Shown here: positions 45,063 to 52,924 of the stretch, in pieces | Layout: each line of letters opens with the position of its first letter | Position numbering within the stretch: position 1 is the first letter of the stretch | NCBI GenBank assembly: GCA_965656355.1 | Contig: CBFHKG010000004.1 | Span: forward strand, 1 to 64,000 | DNA length: 64,000 bases | Direction: 5' to 3' | Source of the DNA: BACL14 sp965656355 | GTDB taxonomy: Bacteria > Pseudomonadota > Gammaproteobacteria > Burkholderiales > Methylophilaceae | Notes under the pieces: generated by a model | What the model saw: only the letters and a program-made list of their open reading frames with translations | Told to the model about the DNA's origin: nothing | Database searches by the model: none | Program-made: the position numbers and the translations under genes

Positions 45063-45620
45063 ATGAAATTTATTTGTATTTTAATATCTTTTTTACTGGT
45101 AAGTTGCGCTTCAATTGATAAAACTCAACCAGAGATAGTTTCCTACAAAGATTACTCAAACCAATATAATATAAATGATTTTGTTAGCCTAACTTTTTCA
45201 GCCAAAATTACTCTTTTTGTTGAGAAAAAAGGGTTTACTGGAAAGCTTATTTGGAATACAAAAAGCGGTAAAAGTAGCATTACCATTTTAAACCCTTTCA
45301 ATTCAGTTATTTCTAAAGTTTATTTAAATAAATCAAATAATTCATTAAAAATCAGTAACTTATCAAATAATAAAAATGAAATCGAAGATATCATAAGGCA
45401 AATCTTTGGTAATAAACAAAATGTTTTTATTCTAGAGAAGTTAATTACGACCCCACCAACTCAACTCACTAGCAAAAAAAATGTCTCGCTATCTTATGCA
45501 GATTGGAGGGTGGATTATGAGGGGGTTATAGAGAAAAAAAACAAAATTTTCCCAAAGTACATCGAATTAAACAAAAATAAAATTACACTTAAAATATATA
45601 TTATTAAATGGGAATCTTGA
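45063..45620 (+). CDS. lolB: Outer membrane lipoprotein LolB
   Basis: Receives lipoproteins from LolA and inserts them in the outer membrane. The 185-aa protein has a lipoprotein signal peptide with lipobox LLVSC (Cys 15), then the unclosed-barrel domain with FTGKLIWNTKSGKSSITILNP-like strands. Overall similarity is low, but the lipobox, the length and the position directly before ispE fit LolB. It is adjacent to the TTG start of ispE with no spacer. Confidence 0.85.
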   Translation: MKFICILISFLLVSCASIDKTQPEIVSYKDYSNQYNINDFVSLTFSAKITLFVEKKGFTGKLIWNTKSGKSSITILNPFNSVISKVYLNKSNNSLKISNLSNNKNEIEDIIRQIFGNKQNVFILEKLITTPPTQLTSKKNVSLSYADWRVDYEGVIEKKNKIFPKYIELNKNKITLKIYIIKWES

Positions 45621-46484
45621 TTGAATAAAAAAGACTATAAGCAAGAAGGTTATGAGGAGTTTAAAGCACCTGCAAAAATTAATTTATTTTTAAAAATAAT
45701 AGGTAAAAGAGATGATGGTTTCCATAAGCTACAAAGTGTTTTTCAACTTATAGATTTATATGACTATATTTATATAAGGATCAGAAGTGACACTCAAATA
45801 AATTTTATCAATGAATCGCTTGAGGTCGATAATAAAGATGACCTTGGGCTTAAAGCGGCAAGATTAATTCTTAAAGATAAAAATATTGGCGTCGATATTT
45901 ATATCAAAAAAAATATCCCACTTGGCGCAGGTTTGGGTGGGGGAAGTTCCGATGCAGCAACTATACTCATGGGCATCAATAAATTAGCCAATATAAATCT
46001 ATCAAAAAAAGAATTAATGACGCTTGGCCTAGGGCTAGGTGCCGATGTTCCATTCTTTATATTTGGGGAAAACGCATGGGTAGAAGGGGTTGGCGAGAAA
46101 CTAAGTAAATTTAACATTCCTAATTTCATTTATTATTTGTGTTACCCCAACTTTTCTATCTCCACAGAGTCAATATTTAAATCATTTAAATTGACAAAAG
46201 TCCCAATTACATTGAAAATGTCGACCTGTTTTAGTGAAAAACTTGACCAAGAATGTAATGACTTGGAATCAACAATTACTAAAAAATACTTAAAGATGAA
46301 AAAATTATTGAGTTGGATGAATAATTTTGGATTTGCTAAAATCTCAGGAACAGGCTCAAGTGTTTTTGTAAAAATAGCAGATGTAAAAGAAACTCAATTT
46401 GTTGATGAGAAAAAACCAATAGATTTTAAAAGTTTTATTGTAAAAGGACTATCTAAACATCCTTTTTATGATGTTTTAAGTTAA
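45621..46484 (+). CDS. ispE: 4-diphosphocytidyl-2-C-methyl-D-erythritol kinase IspE
   Basis: GHMP-family kinase of the MEP isoprenoid pathway. The ATP loop is PLGAGLGGGSSDAA (about 100-113). The catalytic Lys is in APAKINLFL (K19) and Asp in GADVPFF (D142). Length 287 aa. The start is TTG directly after the lolB TGA, with a GGGA-like Shine-Dalgarno inside lolB. The stop is one base before tRNA-Gln. Confidence 0.95.
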   Translation: MNKKDYKQEGYEEFKAPAKINLFLKIIGKRDDGFHKLQSVFQLIDLYDYIYIRIRSDTQINFINESLEVDNKDDLGLKAARLILKDKNIGVDIYIKKNIPLGAGLGGGSSDAATILMGINKLANINLSKKELMTLGLGLGADVPFFIFGENAWVEGVGEKLSKFNIPNFIYYLCYPNFSISTESIFKSFKLTKVPITLKMSTCFSEKLDQECNDLESTITKKYLKMKKLLSWMNNFGFAKISGTGSSVFVKIADVKETQFVDEKKPIDFKSFIVKGLSKHPFYDVLS

Positions 46485-46485
46485 A

Positions 46486-46562
46486 TGGGGAGTCGCCAAG
46501 CTGGTTAAGGCACATGGTTTTGATCCATGCATGCGAAGGTTCGAATCCTTCCTCCCCAGCCA
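46486..46562 (+). tRNA. tRNA-Gln (TTG anticodon)
   Basis: A full cloverleaf: acceptor TGGGGAG (46486-46492) pairs with CTCCCCA (46552-46558). The anticodon stem CATGG/CCATG encloses the loop TTTTGAT with anticodon TTG. A TTCGAAT T-loop, discriminator G and encoded CCA (46560-46562) complete it. It sits one base behind ispE and before prs, the usual order in betaproteobacteria. Confidence 0.97.
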
Positions 46563-46586
46563 ATTTTTTTAAATGCGGAGGTATTT

Positions 46587-47537
46587 GTGAAAAACGAAAA
46601 TCTAATGGTTTTTACTGGTAATGCCAATAAAGATCTTGCAAAAAAAGTTGCCTCTAATTTAGGTCTAAAACTCGGTGAAGCGACTGTTGGTAATTTTAGC
46701 GATGGAGAAACCATGCTAGAACTTCTTGAAAATGTTCGAGGAAAAGATGTTTTCATTTTACAGTCAACTAGTTTTCCTACCAACGATAACCTAATGGAAA
46801 TCATGGTGATGGTCGATGCACTCAGAAGGTCTTCTGCTGCAAGAATAACGGCTGCCATACCATATCTGGGCTATTCAAGACAAGATAGAAGGCCAAGGTC
46901 AGCCAGAGTAGCGATTACTGCAAAGGTAGTTGCTAATATGCTTACTGGCGTTGGGGTAGATAGACTTCTAACGATGGACCTTCATTCAGATCAGATACAA
47001 GGTTTTTTTGAAATTCCAGTTGATAACATATACGCAACACCTGTTTTGCTTGAAGATTTAAAAAAACAAAGCTATGAGGATGCTGTAATAGTTTCCCCAG
47101 ACGTCGGCGGGGTTGTCAGAGCAAGAGCGATGGCAAAGATTCTTGGCAGTGATTTAGCGATTATAGACAAAAGGCGTCCAAAACCCAATGTATCAGAGGT
47201 GATGAACATTATTGGTGATGTCAATGGTCGGACATGCATCATAGTCGATGATATTGTTGACACAGCGAATACGCTTTGTGAAGCATCGTTAGCTTTAAAA
47301 AAGAAGGGTGCAGAAAAAGTTGTTGCATATGCCACACATCCAATTTTTTCAGGGAAAGCCATTGAATCAATTCAATCCTCTGAGCTTGATGAAATTGTAA
47401 TTACTGATACAATTACGCTTGAAAAAAATGCTCTAGGCTGTGAAAAAATAAGGCAACTGTCAGTCGCTAAAATTTTAGCTGAGACAATAAAAAGAATTAG
47501 CCACGAAGATTCTGTAAGCTCTTTATTTATTGATTAA
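46587..47537 (+). CDS. prs: Ribose-phosphate pyrophosphokinase Prs
   Basis: Makes PRPP from ribose-5-phosphate and ATP. The 316-aa protein starts at GTG 46587, preceded by GGAGG five bases away. A frame running 20 codons further upstream passes through tRNA-Gln and is not real. Motifs: FSDGE, RQDRRPRSARVAITAK with the catalytic flexible-loop neighbourhood, DLHSDQIQGFF, and the PRPP-binding CIIVDDIVDTANTL. Length matches the 315-aa family norm. Confidence 0.98.
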   Translation: MKNENLMVFTGNANKDLAKKVASNLGLKLGEATVGNFSDGETMLELLENVRGKDVFILQSTSFPTNDNLMEIMVMVDALRRSSAARITAAIPYLGYSRQDRRPRSARVAITAKVVANMLTGVGVDRLLTMDLHSDQIQGFFEIPVDNIYATPVLLEDLKKQSYEDAVIVSPDVGGVVRARAMAKILGSDLAIIDKRRPKPNVSEVMNIIGDVNGRTCIIVDDIVDTANTLCEASLALKKKGAEKVVAYATHPIFSGKAIESIQSSELDEIVITDTITLEKNALGCEKIRQLSVAKILAETIKRISHEDSVSSLFID

Positions 47538-47580
47538 AAAATAAAAGCTTTTTTTGAATGATGAGTTATTTAGAAAACAT

Positions 47581-47606
47581 AAATAGACCTGGTCGCGGGT
47601 CTATTT
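47581..47606 (+). promoter_or_regulatory. Hairpin between prs and rplY
   Basis: AAATAGACC (47581-47589) pairs perfectly with GGTCTATTT (47598-47606) around an eight-base loop. It ends 7 bases before the AGGAG Shine-Dalgarno of rplY. A weak T-rich stretch (GAATTTT) follows. It may be a leaky terminator of prs or a leader structure for rplY. Confidence 0.6.
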
Positions 47607-47625
47607 GAATTTTAGGAGTTCTATA

Positions 47626-48336
47626 ATGAAAATTGAAATAAATGCAGTATTAAGAGATGCGAAAGGTACGGGTGCGAGCCGCCGTCTTCGTCATGAAGGA
47701 AAGGTTCCGGGTGTTCTTTATGGTGGGAATGGTGATGCAAAAAGTATTGAGTTGAATGCTAAGGACTTATTTATGCAATTCAAACATGAAGCATTTCATG
47801 CCTCTATCCTTACTCTAAATTTAGATGGTAAGAAAGAGTCTGTTCTACTTAGAGACTATCAAATGCATCCTGTTAGGAACAATATTCAACATATTGATCT
47901 TCAACGAATTGATGAAAATAAGAAGCTAAGTGTGAAAATTCCATTCCACTTCTTGAATGAAGATGTTGCGCCTGGAGTAAAACTAGAAGGCGGGGTTGTT
48001 TCGCACATCATGGTCGATGTTGATATCTCATGTCTTCCTAAAGATCTTCCAACCTATATAGAAGTTGATTTAATAAATTTATCTATTGGTGATTCGATTC
48101 ATCTGTCAGAAATAAAGGCGCCAGAGGGTGTAGAGTTAACTGCCTTGTCTGAAGAAAATGATCCTATTATTACCTCTATATCCAAGCCTAAGGTTGTTGT
48201 CGAAGAAACACCAGTAGCTGCTGAGGGTGAAGAAGGTGCTGAGGGTGAAGAAGGTGCTGAAGGTGCCGAAGCTGCTGAAGGTGGAGAAGATAAAGCTGCT
48301 GAAGGTGGTGACGAAAAATCAGATAAAAAGGATTAG
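47626..48336 (+). CDS. rplY: 50S ribosomal protein L25/general stress protein Ctc
   Basis: 5S rRNA-binding ribosomal protein of the long CTC type. The ATG at 47626 has AGGAG seven bases upstream; an upstream in-frame ATG at 47605 lies in the leader hairpin and lacks support. The N-terminal L25 domain (AKGTGASRRLRHEGKVPGVLYGG) is followed by the TL5/CTC beta domain (RNNIQHIDLQRID, GVELTALSEENDPIITSI). A C-terminal tail of Glu, Gly and Ala repeats ends in a charged KSDKKD-like stretch. Total 236 aa. Confidence 0.96.
   Translation: MKIEINAVLRDAKGTGASRRLRHEGKVPGVLYGGNGDAKSIELNAKDLFMQFKHEAFHASILTLNLDGKKESVLLRDYQMHPVRNNIQHIDLQRIDENKKLSVKIPFHFLNEDVAPGVKLEGGVVSHIMVDVDISCLPKDLPTYIEVDLINLSIGDSIHLSEIKAPEGVELTALSEENDPIITSISKPKVVVEETPVAAEGEEGAEGEEGAEGAEAAEGGEDKAAEGGDEKSDKKD
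48220..48255 (+). repeat. 18-bp tandem repeat in the rplY tail
   Basis: GCTGAGGGTGAAGAAGGT occurs twice in direct tandem (48220-48237 and 48238-48255), followed by degenerate copies to about 48310. It encodes AEGEEG units of the acidic C-terminal tail. Confidence 0.85.
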
Positions 48337-48345
48337 TAGGTTTTT

Positions 48346-48373
48346 ATAGCGCACTTAATTACAAGTGCGCTAT
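48346..48373 (+). promoter_or_regulatory. Perfect 11-bp hairpin directly before pth
   Basis: ATAGCGCACTT (48346-48356) pairs with AAGTGCGCTAT (48363-48373) around a six-base loop. It lies 10 bases after the rplY stop and 10 bases before the pth ATG. There is no T-run after it on either strand, so it is not a simple terminator. It occupies the normal Shine-Dalgarno region of pth, and none is visible there. Confidence 0.7.
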
Positions 48374-48383
48374 CCTATCACTA

Positions 48384-48956
48384 ATGAACAAAATAAAGCT
48401 CTTTGCTGGATTAGGTAATCCTGGAGAAAAGTATCAAAATACACGCCATAATTGTGGTTTTTGGTGGATCGATTTTGTAACCAACAATCACCGCCTCAAT
48501 TTAAAACATAATGCAAAATTTAATGGTGATATTGCTAAATATACCGAGGACGGTAATTGTTTTTTCCTCAAACCTACAACGTTTATGAACGAGAGTGGAA
48601 AGTCACTCGCTGCAGTTGCTAATTTCTACAAAATCCAACCTGAAGAAATTCTTGTTATTCATGATGAATTAGATATTGAGCCTGGAAAGATCAAACTAAA
48701 ACTTGGTGGCGGTGATGGTGGGCATAACGGCCTTAAAAGTATTACTGATTCAATAAAAAGTAAAAATTTCTGGAGAATTCGTATTGGGATTGGTCATCCA
48801 GGAAATAAGAATCTAGTAAGTAATTTTGTATTAAAACCTCCTTTAAAAAAAGAAAATGAGCTAATTGAAGAATCAATACTTAATAGTTATAAAATTTTTT
48901 CTCTACTTAAAAGTGGTCAGTTTGAAAAAGCAATGTTAAATCTTCACTCAGTTTAA
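48384..48956 (+). CDS. pth: Peptidyl-tRNA hydrolase Pth
   Basis: Recycles tRNA from peptidyl-tRNA released in abortive translation. The 190-aa protein has FAGLGNPGEKYQNTRHN with N12 and catalytic H22, and KPTTFMNESG. The conserved Asp is in VIHDELDI (about 94), and GGDGGHNGLKSI follows. It starts shortly after a strong hairpin and has no obvious Shine-Dalgarno. It is followed by ychF, a standard pair. Confidence 0.97.
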   Translation: MNKIKLFAGLGNPGEKYQNTRHNCGFWWIDFVTNNHRLNLKHNAKFNGDIAKYTEDGNCFFLKPTTFMNESGKSLAAVANFYKIQPEEILVIHDELDIEPGKIKLKLGGGDGGHNGLKSITDSIKSKNFWRIRIGIGHPGNKNLVSNFVLKPPLKKENELIEESILNSYKIFSLLKSGQFEKAMLNLHSV

Positions 48957-48975
48957 ATATTTTGGAATTTATTAT

Positions 48976-50061
48976 ATGAAATGTGGAATTGTAGGGCTCC
49001 CAAATGTGGGCAAATCGACGCTTTTTAACGCTATCACAAAGGCAGGCATTGACGCTGAAAACTATCCTTTTTGTACAATTGAACCAAATGTGGGCATCGT
49101 AGAAGTTCCTGATCAACGAATTTTAAAACTCGAAAACATAGTCTCTCCAGAAAAAACTCAACCCGCCACGGTTGAACTTGTAGATATTGCTGGTTTAGTA
49201 GCAGGGGCTTCTAAAGGTGAAGGCTTAGGCAATAAATTTTTAGCTAATATTAGAGAGACTGATGCAATCATGCATGTTGTTCGATGTTTTGATGATGAAA
49301 ATATTGTTCATGTTTCAGGACATATCAACCCTTTATCTGATATTGAAACAATTAATACTGAATTAATATTATCTGATATGGAAACGCTTGATAAAGCCAT
49401 CCAAAAAGAATCAAAAAAATCAAAGTCAGGTGATAAAGATTCCCATAAATTATTGGAATTGTACAAAAAAATTCAGATAGTTTTTAATGAAGGCAACCTT
49501 GCATCAACATTAGAACTGACGGCAGATGAATTTGTATTAATTAAACCTCTTTGTCTAATCACAATTAAACCAATAATGTTCGTCGCTAATGTAGATGAAA
49601 ATGGCTTTGAAAATAATTCTTCTTTGGATGAATTAAACGCTTATGCACAAAAGCTTGATATTCCTGTTGTAACAGTCTGTGCAAAAATAGAATCAGATAT
49701 AGCTGATCTTGAGGATGAAGAAAAAGAAATTTTTCTTAGTGAATTAGGCTTAAGTGAACCTGGGTTAAATAGATTAATTAGAGCCTCTTATAAGCTATTG
49801 GGGTTGCAAACATACTTCACTGCTGGAGTGAAAGAAGTAAGAGCTTGGACGGTTAAAATTGGTGCGACAGCTCCTGAAGGAGCAGGCGTCATTCATACAG
49901 ATTTTGAAAAAGGCTTTATCAAGGCAGAGGTAATTTCATATCAAGACTATATTGATTTAAGTGGTGAACAAAAAGCAAAGGAAGCAGGAAAGCTTCGCCT
50001 AGAAGGAAAAGATTATGTCCTTCAAGATGGTGACGTGGTTCATTTTAGATTTAATGTTTAA
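48976..50061 (+). CDS. ychF: Redox-regulated ATPase YchF (Obg-like)
   Basis: OLA1/YchF-family P-loop NTPase that binds ribosomes and prefers ATP. The 361-aa protein has G1 GLPNVGKSTLFNA and DIAGLVAGASKGEGLGNKF. The non-canonical G4 segment follows, then a coiled-coil insert and the C-terminal TGS domain (DFEKGFIKAEVISYQDY). Length and domain order are typical. It lies 19 bases after pth. Confidence 0.97.
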   Translation: MKCGIVGLPNVGKSTLFNAITKAGIDAENYPFCTIEPNVGIVEVPDQRILKLENIVSPEKTQPATVELVDIAGLVAGASKGEGLGNKFLANIRETDAIMHVVRCFDDENIVHVSGHINPLSDIETINTELILSDMETLDKAIQKESKKSKSGDKDSHKLLELYKKIQIVFNEGNLASTLELTADEFVLIKPLCLITIKPIMFVANVDENGFENNSSLDELNAYAQKLDIPVVTVCAKIESDIADLEDEEKEIFLSELGLSEPGLNRLIRASYKLLGLQTYFTAGVKEVRAWTVKIGATAPEGAGVIHTDFEKGFIKAEVISYQDYIDLSGEQKAKEAGKLRLEGKDYVLQDGDVVHFRFNV

Positions 50062-50119
50062 TAACACTTTGACTTTAGTTGCCTATAAAAATATAATCTC
50101 ACGCTAAATTTAAATTATT

Positions 50120-50196
50120 GGTGATGTAGCTCAGGTGGTTAGAGCGCAGGATTCATAATCCTGAGGTCGAGAGTTCAAGTCTCTCCATCACCACCA
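50120..50196 (+). tRNA. tRNA-Met, elongator type (CAT anticodon)
   Basis: Acceptor GGTGATG (50120-50126) pairs with CATCACC (50186-50192). Anticodon stem CAGGA/TCCTG encloses the loop TTCATAA, anticodon CAT. The T-loop is TTCAAGT, the discriminator A, and CCA is encoded (50194-50196). The first base pair is G-C, so it is not an initiator. A tRNA-Ile2 whose CAT is modified to lysidine cannot be excluded by eye; elongator Met is preferred from the genomic context. Confidence 0.9.
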
Positions 50197-50211
50197 TCTT
50201 TGAAGATAAAT

Positions 50212-50403
50212 ATGAAAGATCTCCTTCTCATTATTAAAAGTGTTTTAGCAGCTTTCTGTGGAATTCAATCAAATAAAAAATTTAGTGAAGATGATGATTA
50301 CATTCAAAAGAATGGAGTATCAAGCTATATTTTGATTGGATTTACTCTGGTATTCATACTGGGTCTTATATTGTATTTCATCGTAGATTTTATTCTCAGC
50401 TAA
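50212..50403 (+). CDS. DUF2970 small membrane protein
   Basis: A 63-aa protein with an N-terminal SVLAAFCGIQSNKKF segment and one C-terminal membrane helix (about 38-62). This matches the DUF2970 family of small proteobacterial proteins (VLAAFFGVQ pattern). I use the ATG at 50212; a TTG at 50200 would add four residues and abut the tRNA. The function is unknown. It is 15 bases after tRNA-Met and one base from the convergent DUF482 gene. Confidence 0.8.
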   Translation: MKDLLLIIKSVLAAFCGIQSNKKFSEDDDYIQKNGVSSYILIGFTLVFILGLILYFIVDFILS

Positions 50404-50404
50404 A

Positions 50405-51523
50405 TCATTTTTTTTTAAAAGCTGACCTCTCCTCTAATTCATCTGTGTACATTGTCATATGTGTTTTTTCTTTGCTAAGAAAACTTTCGATTGCACTTTT
50501 AAATTCAGAATTCGCAATGAAATGATTTGAGAATGTTTTGAATGGATCAAAGCCTCTAGCTAATTTATGTTCCCCTTGTGCACCGCCCTCAAAGTACTTT
50601 AATTTATTTCGAATACAAAACTCTTGTCCCGCATAGTAACAAAGTTCGAAGTGAAGGCTAGGAATATATTCTAGTGAGCCCCAATATCGACCATATAGGC
50701 TCTGCTCGCTAATAATATTAAGCGCACTTGCTATTCTTCTTCCCTCTTTCTCCGCAAATATAAACACAAGCTTGTTAGGCATATTATTATTCAATTGATA
50801 AAAAAATTCTTTTGTTAAATAAGGGGATGAATTATGAAGCATATAAGTATTGCAATAACACGCGTAAAAAAATTCAATATCTTCATCAGTGATTAGGTTG
50901 CCCTGTTTGGTAATAACTTCAATATTCGAACTATCGATTTTCTTTCTTTCTTGCTTGATTTTTTTTCTCTTATTATGTGAGAGGTTAGATAAAAATTGCT
51001 CGAAATTATCATAATCTTTATTTTCCCACCGAAATTGAACACCCTCACGTTGCAACCAACCCATATCATTGAATAAGAAGGTATCTTCTTCATTCGGAAA
51101 TAATATGTGGCACGAAGAAATTTTATGATCGAGTAAAATCTTTTCCAGAGCTTTAACCATCATCCTCTTAATATCGATACTTTCAGCGATAATTCTTCTA
51201 CCAGTGATTGGAGTAAAAGGGATAGCCGAAATCATTTTAGGATAATAATTTAGACCGCTTTTATGAAAAGCTTCTGCCCATGACCAATCAAACACATACT
51301 CCCCATAGGAATGCTCCTTAAGGTATATAGGCATAAAACCAACCATCTTGCCCTCTGATTTAGCCACTATTGGGAAGGGAATCCAGCCAGAATTTTTTCC
51401 GACAGAGCCTGAAGTTTCTAGGGCACTATGAAATTCCCAAGATAAAAAAGATGAATCTATCTTTAGCTCTGAAAGGTCATTCTTTAAATTTAAAAAACTA
51501 TTGGCTGAAGTAATCTCAATCAT
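50405..51523 (-). CDS. DUF482 / FemAB-like GNAT-fold protein
   Basis: A 372-aa cytoplasmic protein of the family annotated as peptidogalycan biosynthesis/recognition (PF04339). Markers include FDWSWAEAFHKSGLNYYPKM, IPFTPITGRRI, FLSNLSHNKRKKIKQERKK and a C-terminal FEGGAQGEHKLARGF. The fold is a double acetyltransferase-like one as in FemX enzymes, but the substrate is not known. ATG start. It is convergent with DUF2970 and 41 bases downstream of an EF-hand gene. Confidence 0.83.
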   Translation of the reverse strand: MIEITSANSFLNLKNDLSELKIDSSFLSWEFHSALETSGSVGKNSGWIPFPIVAKSEGKMVGFMPIYLKEHSYGEYVFDWSWAEAFHKSGLNYYPKMISAIPFTPITGRRIIAESIDIKRMMVKALEKILLDHKISSCHILFPNEEDTFLFNDMGWLQREGVQFRWENKDYDNFEQFLSNLSHNKRKKIKQERKKIDSSNIEVITKQGNLITDEDIEFFYACYCNTYMLHNSSPYLTKEFFYQLNNNMPNKLVFIFAEKEGRRIASALNIISEQSLYGRYWGSLEYIPSLHFELCYYAGQEFCIRNKLKYFEGGAQGEHKLARGFDPFKTFSNHFIANSEFKSAIESFLSKEKTHMTMYTDELEERSAFKKK

Positions 51524-51564
51524 GATCTATTGAGTCTTCTAATAAGGATAAAGTTTAGAGAAAA

Positions 51565-52044
51565 TTAATTGATTTTTTTAGTTTTAGTTTTTTTCTTTTG
51601 TGCTGTTGCAGGTGATGTTTTTTTGTTACTTTTAACCATTTGCGAACTTTCATCTTCTTTGCCATTTACTTTATCTTGATAGGCTTTTGCTAAAATGGCC
51701 ATTTCATCGAAACTGATTAAAAAATCGTTATTAGTATCTACCCTTCTAAACTGCCTTGCAATTTGTGGTAGGCATACTGTAGTTTCATAAACATCCAACT
51801 GCTCATTATTGTCAGAATCACATAAAATAAATCTTCTCTCAACGCTTTCAAGCATCTCCCTTCTTCGCTCTTCGTATATGATGTTTACTTTATCTTCTGA
51901 CCTTGAGAAGTTTGATAGAGCGTTATGTATTTCTTCTAATTCAATAGATTGATTGGAATTTGTGATTCTAACCTTTTGCAAGTCAACCTCTGCATTAGCA
52001 TGCCAAGTCACAAATAATAGTGGTAAAAGAATTAGTTTGTTCAA
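51565..52044 (-). CDS. Exported EF-hand calcium-binding protein
   Basis: A 159-aa protein with a signal peptide (hydrophobic 4-13, cleavage after HANA). Two canonical 12-residue EF-hand loops are DSDNNEQLDVYE (76-87) and DTNNDFLISFDE (103-114), each with Glu at position 12. A Lys/Thr-rich low-complexity tail follows. It probably binds calcium in the periplasm or at the surface; nothing more can be said. Start TTG at 52042-52044. It diverges from ompR across 166 bases. Confidence 0.82.
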   Translation of the reverse strand: MNKLILLPLLFVTWHANAEVDLQKVRITNSNQSIELEEIHNALSNFSRSEDKVNIIYEERRREMLESVERRFILCDSDNNEQLDVYETTVCLPQIARQFRRVDTNNDFLISFDEMAILAKAYQDKVNGKEDESSQMVKSNKKTSPATAQKKKTKTKKIN

Positions 52045-52127
52045 ATTTAACTTAACGCCTTTTTCTTTAAACGGTCAATCATTTTGCAACTACAATGTTA
52101 ACCTAATATTACAAATAACCGTAAAAT

Positions 52128-52144
52128 TGTAACAGAACTGTAAC
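52128..52144. promoter_or_regulatory. Tandem TGTAAC direct repeat, possible OmpR/PhoB-family site
   Basis: TGTAAC occurs at 52128-52133 and again at 52139-52144, 11 bases apart, on the same face of the helix. This is the layout of binding sites for winged-helix response regulators. It lies in the spacer between the EF-hand gene and ompR and could serve either. Confidence 0.4.
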
Positions 52145-52210
52145 GATTTAAATATGCTCATTTAGCTTTTATAGCATATTATATACAGTAAATATAATCA
52201 TATAAACACT

Positions 52211-52924
52211 ATGGCAGAGAACAAACCAAACATTGCACTTGTTGATGATGACCCAAAAATACTTGAGCTCACTGCAAAATATCTTACTGACCAAAATTTA
52301 AACGTTTTTACAGCTGATAGTGGCTCTGCCCTTGATGAGATTGTTGATGCAAACGATATTGATTTAATTGTTCTTGATTTAATGATGCCAGAAGAATCAG
52401 GACTAAATCTATGCCAAAGATATAGGGCAAAGAATATCAATGTGCCGATCATCATGCTTACCGCCAAAGGGGACGAGGTTGATCGAATTGTTGGGCTTGA
52501 AATGGGAGCAGATGATTATCTTCCAAAACCTTTTAGTCCTCGAGAACTTTTAGCGCGTATTAATGCAATCATCAGAAGACAAACAACACTGGGGACTCCA
52601 TCTCCAAAACAAGTAGTTCGTTTCGGTTCATTCGAATTTGATACAGAAAACCGAAATCTTTCCCATGAGGGTAAAAATATTTCTATTACAGCCGGTGAGT
52701 TTGATTTATTAAAAGTTTTCACTGATCATGCAAAACAACCTTTATCTAGAGATAGAATAATGCAATTAGCTAAGGGAAAAGAGTTGGATGTTTTTGATAG
52801 AAGTATTGATGTACAAATTTCACGAATTAGAAGATTAATTGAAGAAAATCCAAACAAACCAAAATACCTCCAAACTAAATGGGGGTATGGCTATATCTTT
52901 GATCCTGAAGGAGAAGTTCAGTAA
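52211..52924 (+). CDS. ompR: OmpR-family response regulator
   Basis: A 237-aa two-component response regulator. The receiver domain has the acidic pair D12-D13 in LVDDDP, phosphoacceptor D56, T84 and K106. The C-terminal winged-helix DNA-binding domain runs from about 135 (RFGSFEFDTENRNL) to the end (QTKWGYGYIFDPEG). Sequence and pairing with an EnvZ-like kinase favour OmpR itself. It begins 166 bases from the divergent EF-hand gene, and envZ follows with no spacer. Confidence 0.9.
   Translation: MAENKPNIALVDDDPKILELTAKYLTDQNLNVFTADSGSALDEIVDANDIDLIVLDLMMPEESGLNLCQRYRAKNINVPIIMLTAKGDEVDRIVGLEMGADDYLPKPFSPRELLARINAIIRRQTTLGTPSPKQVVRFGSFEFDTENRNLSHEGKNISITAGEFDLLKVFTDHAKQPLSRDRIMQLAKGKELDVFDRSIDVQISRIRRLIEENPNKPKYLQTKWGYGYIFDPEGEVQ

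Noticed and set aside
46527..46586. N-terminal extension of prs
   Set aside because: The extra 20 codons read through the tRNA-Gln gene. The GTG at 46587 has a good Shine-Dalgarno and gives the normal length.
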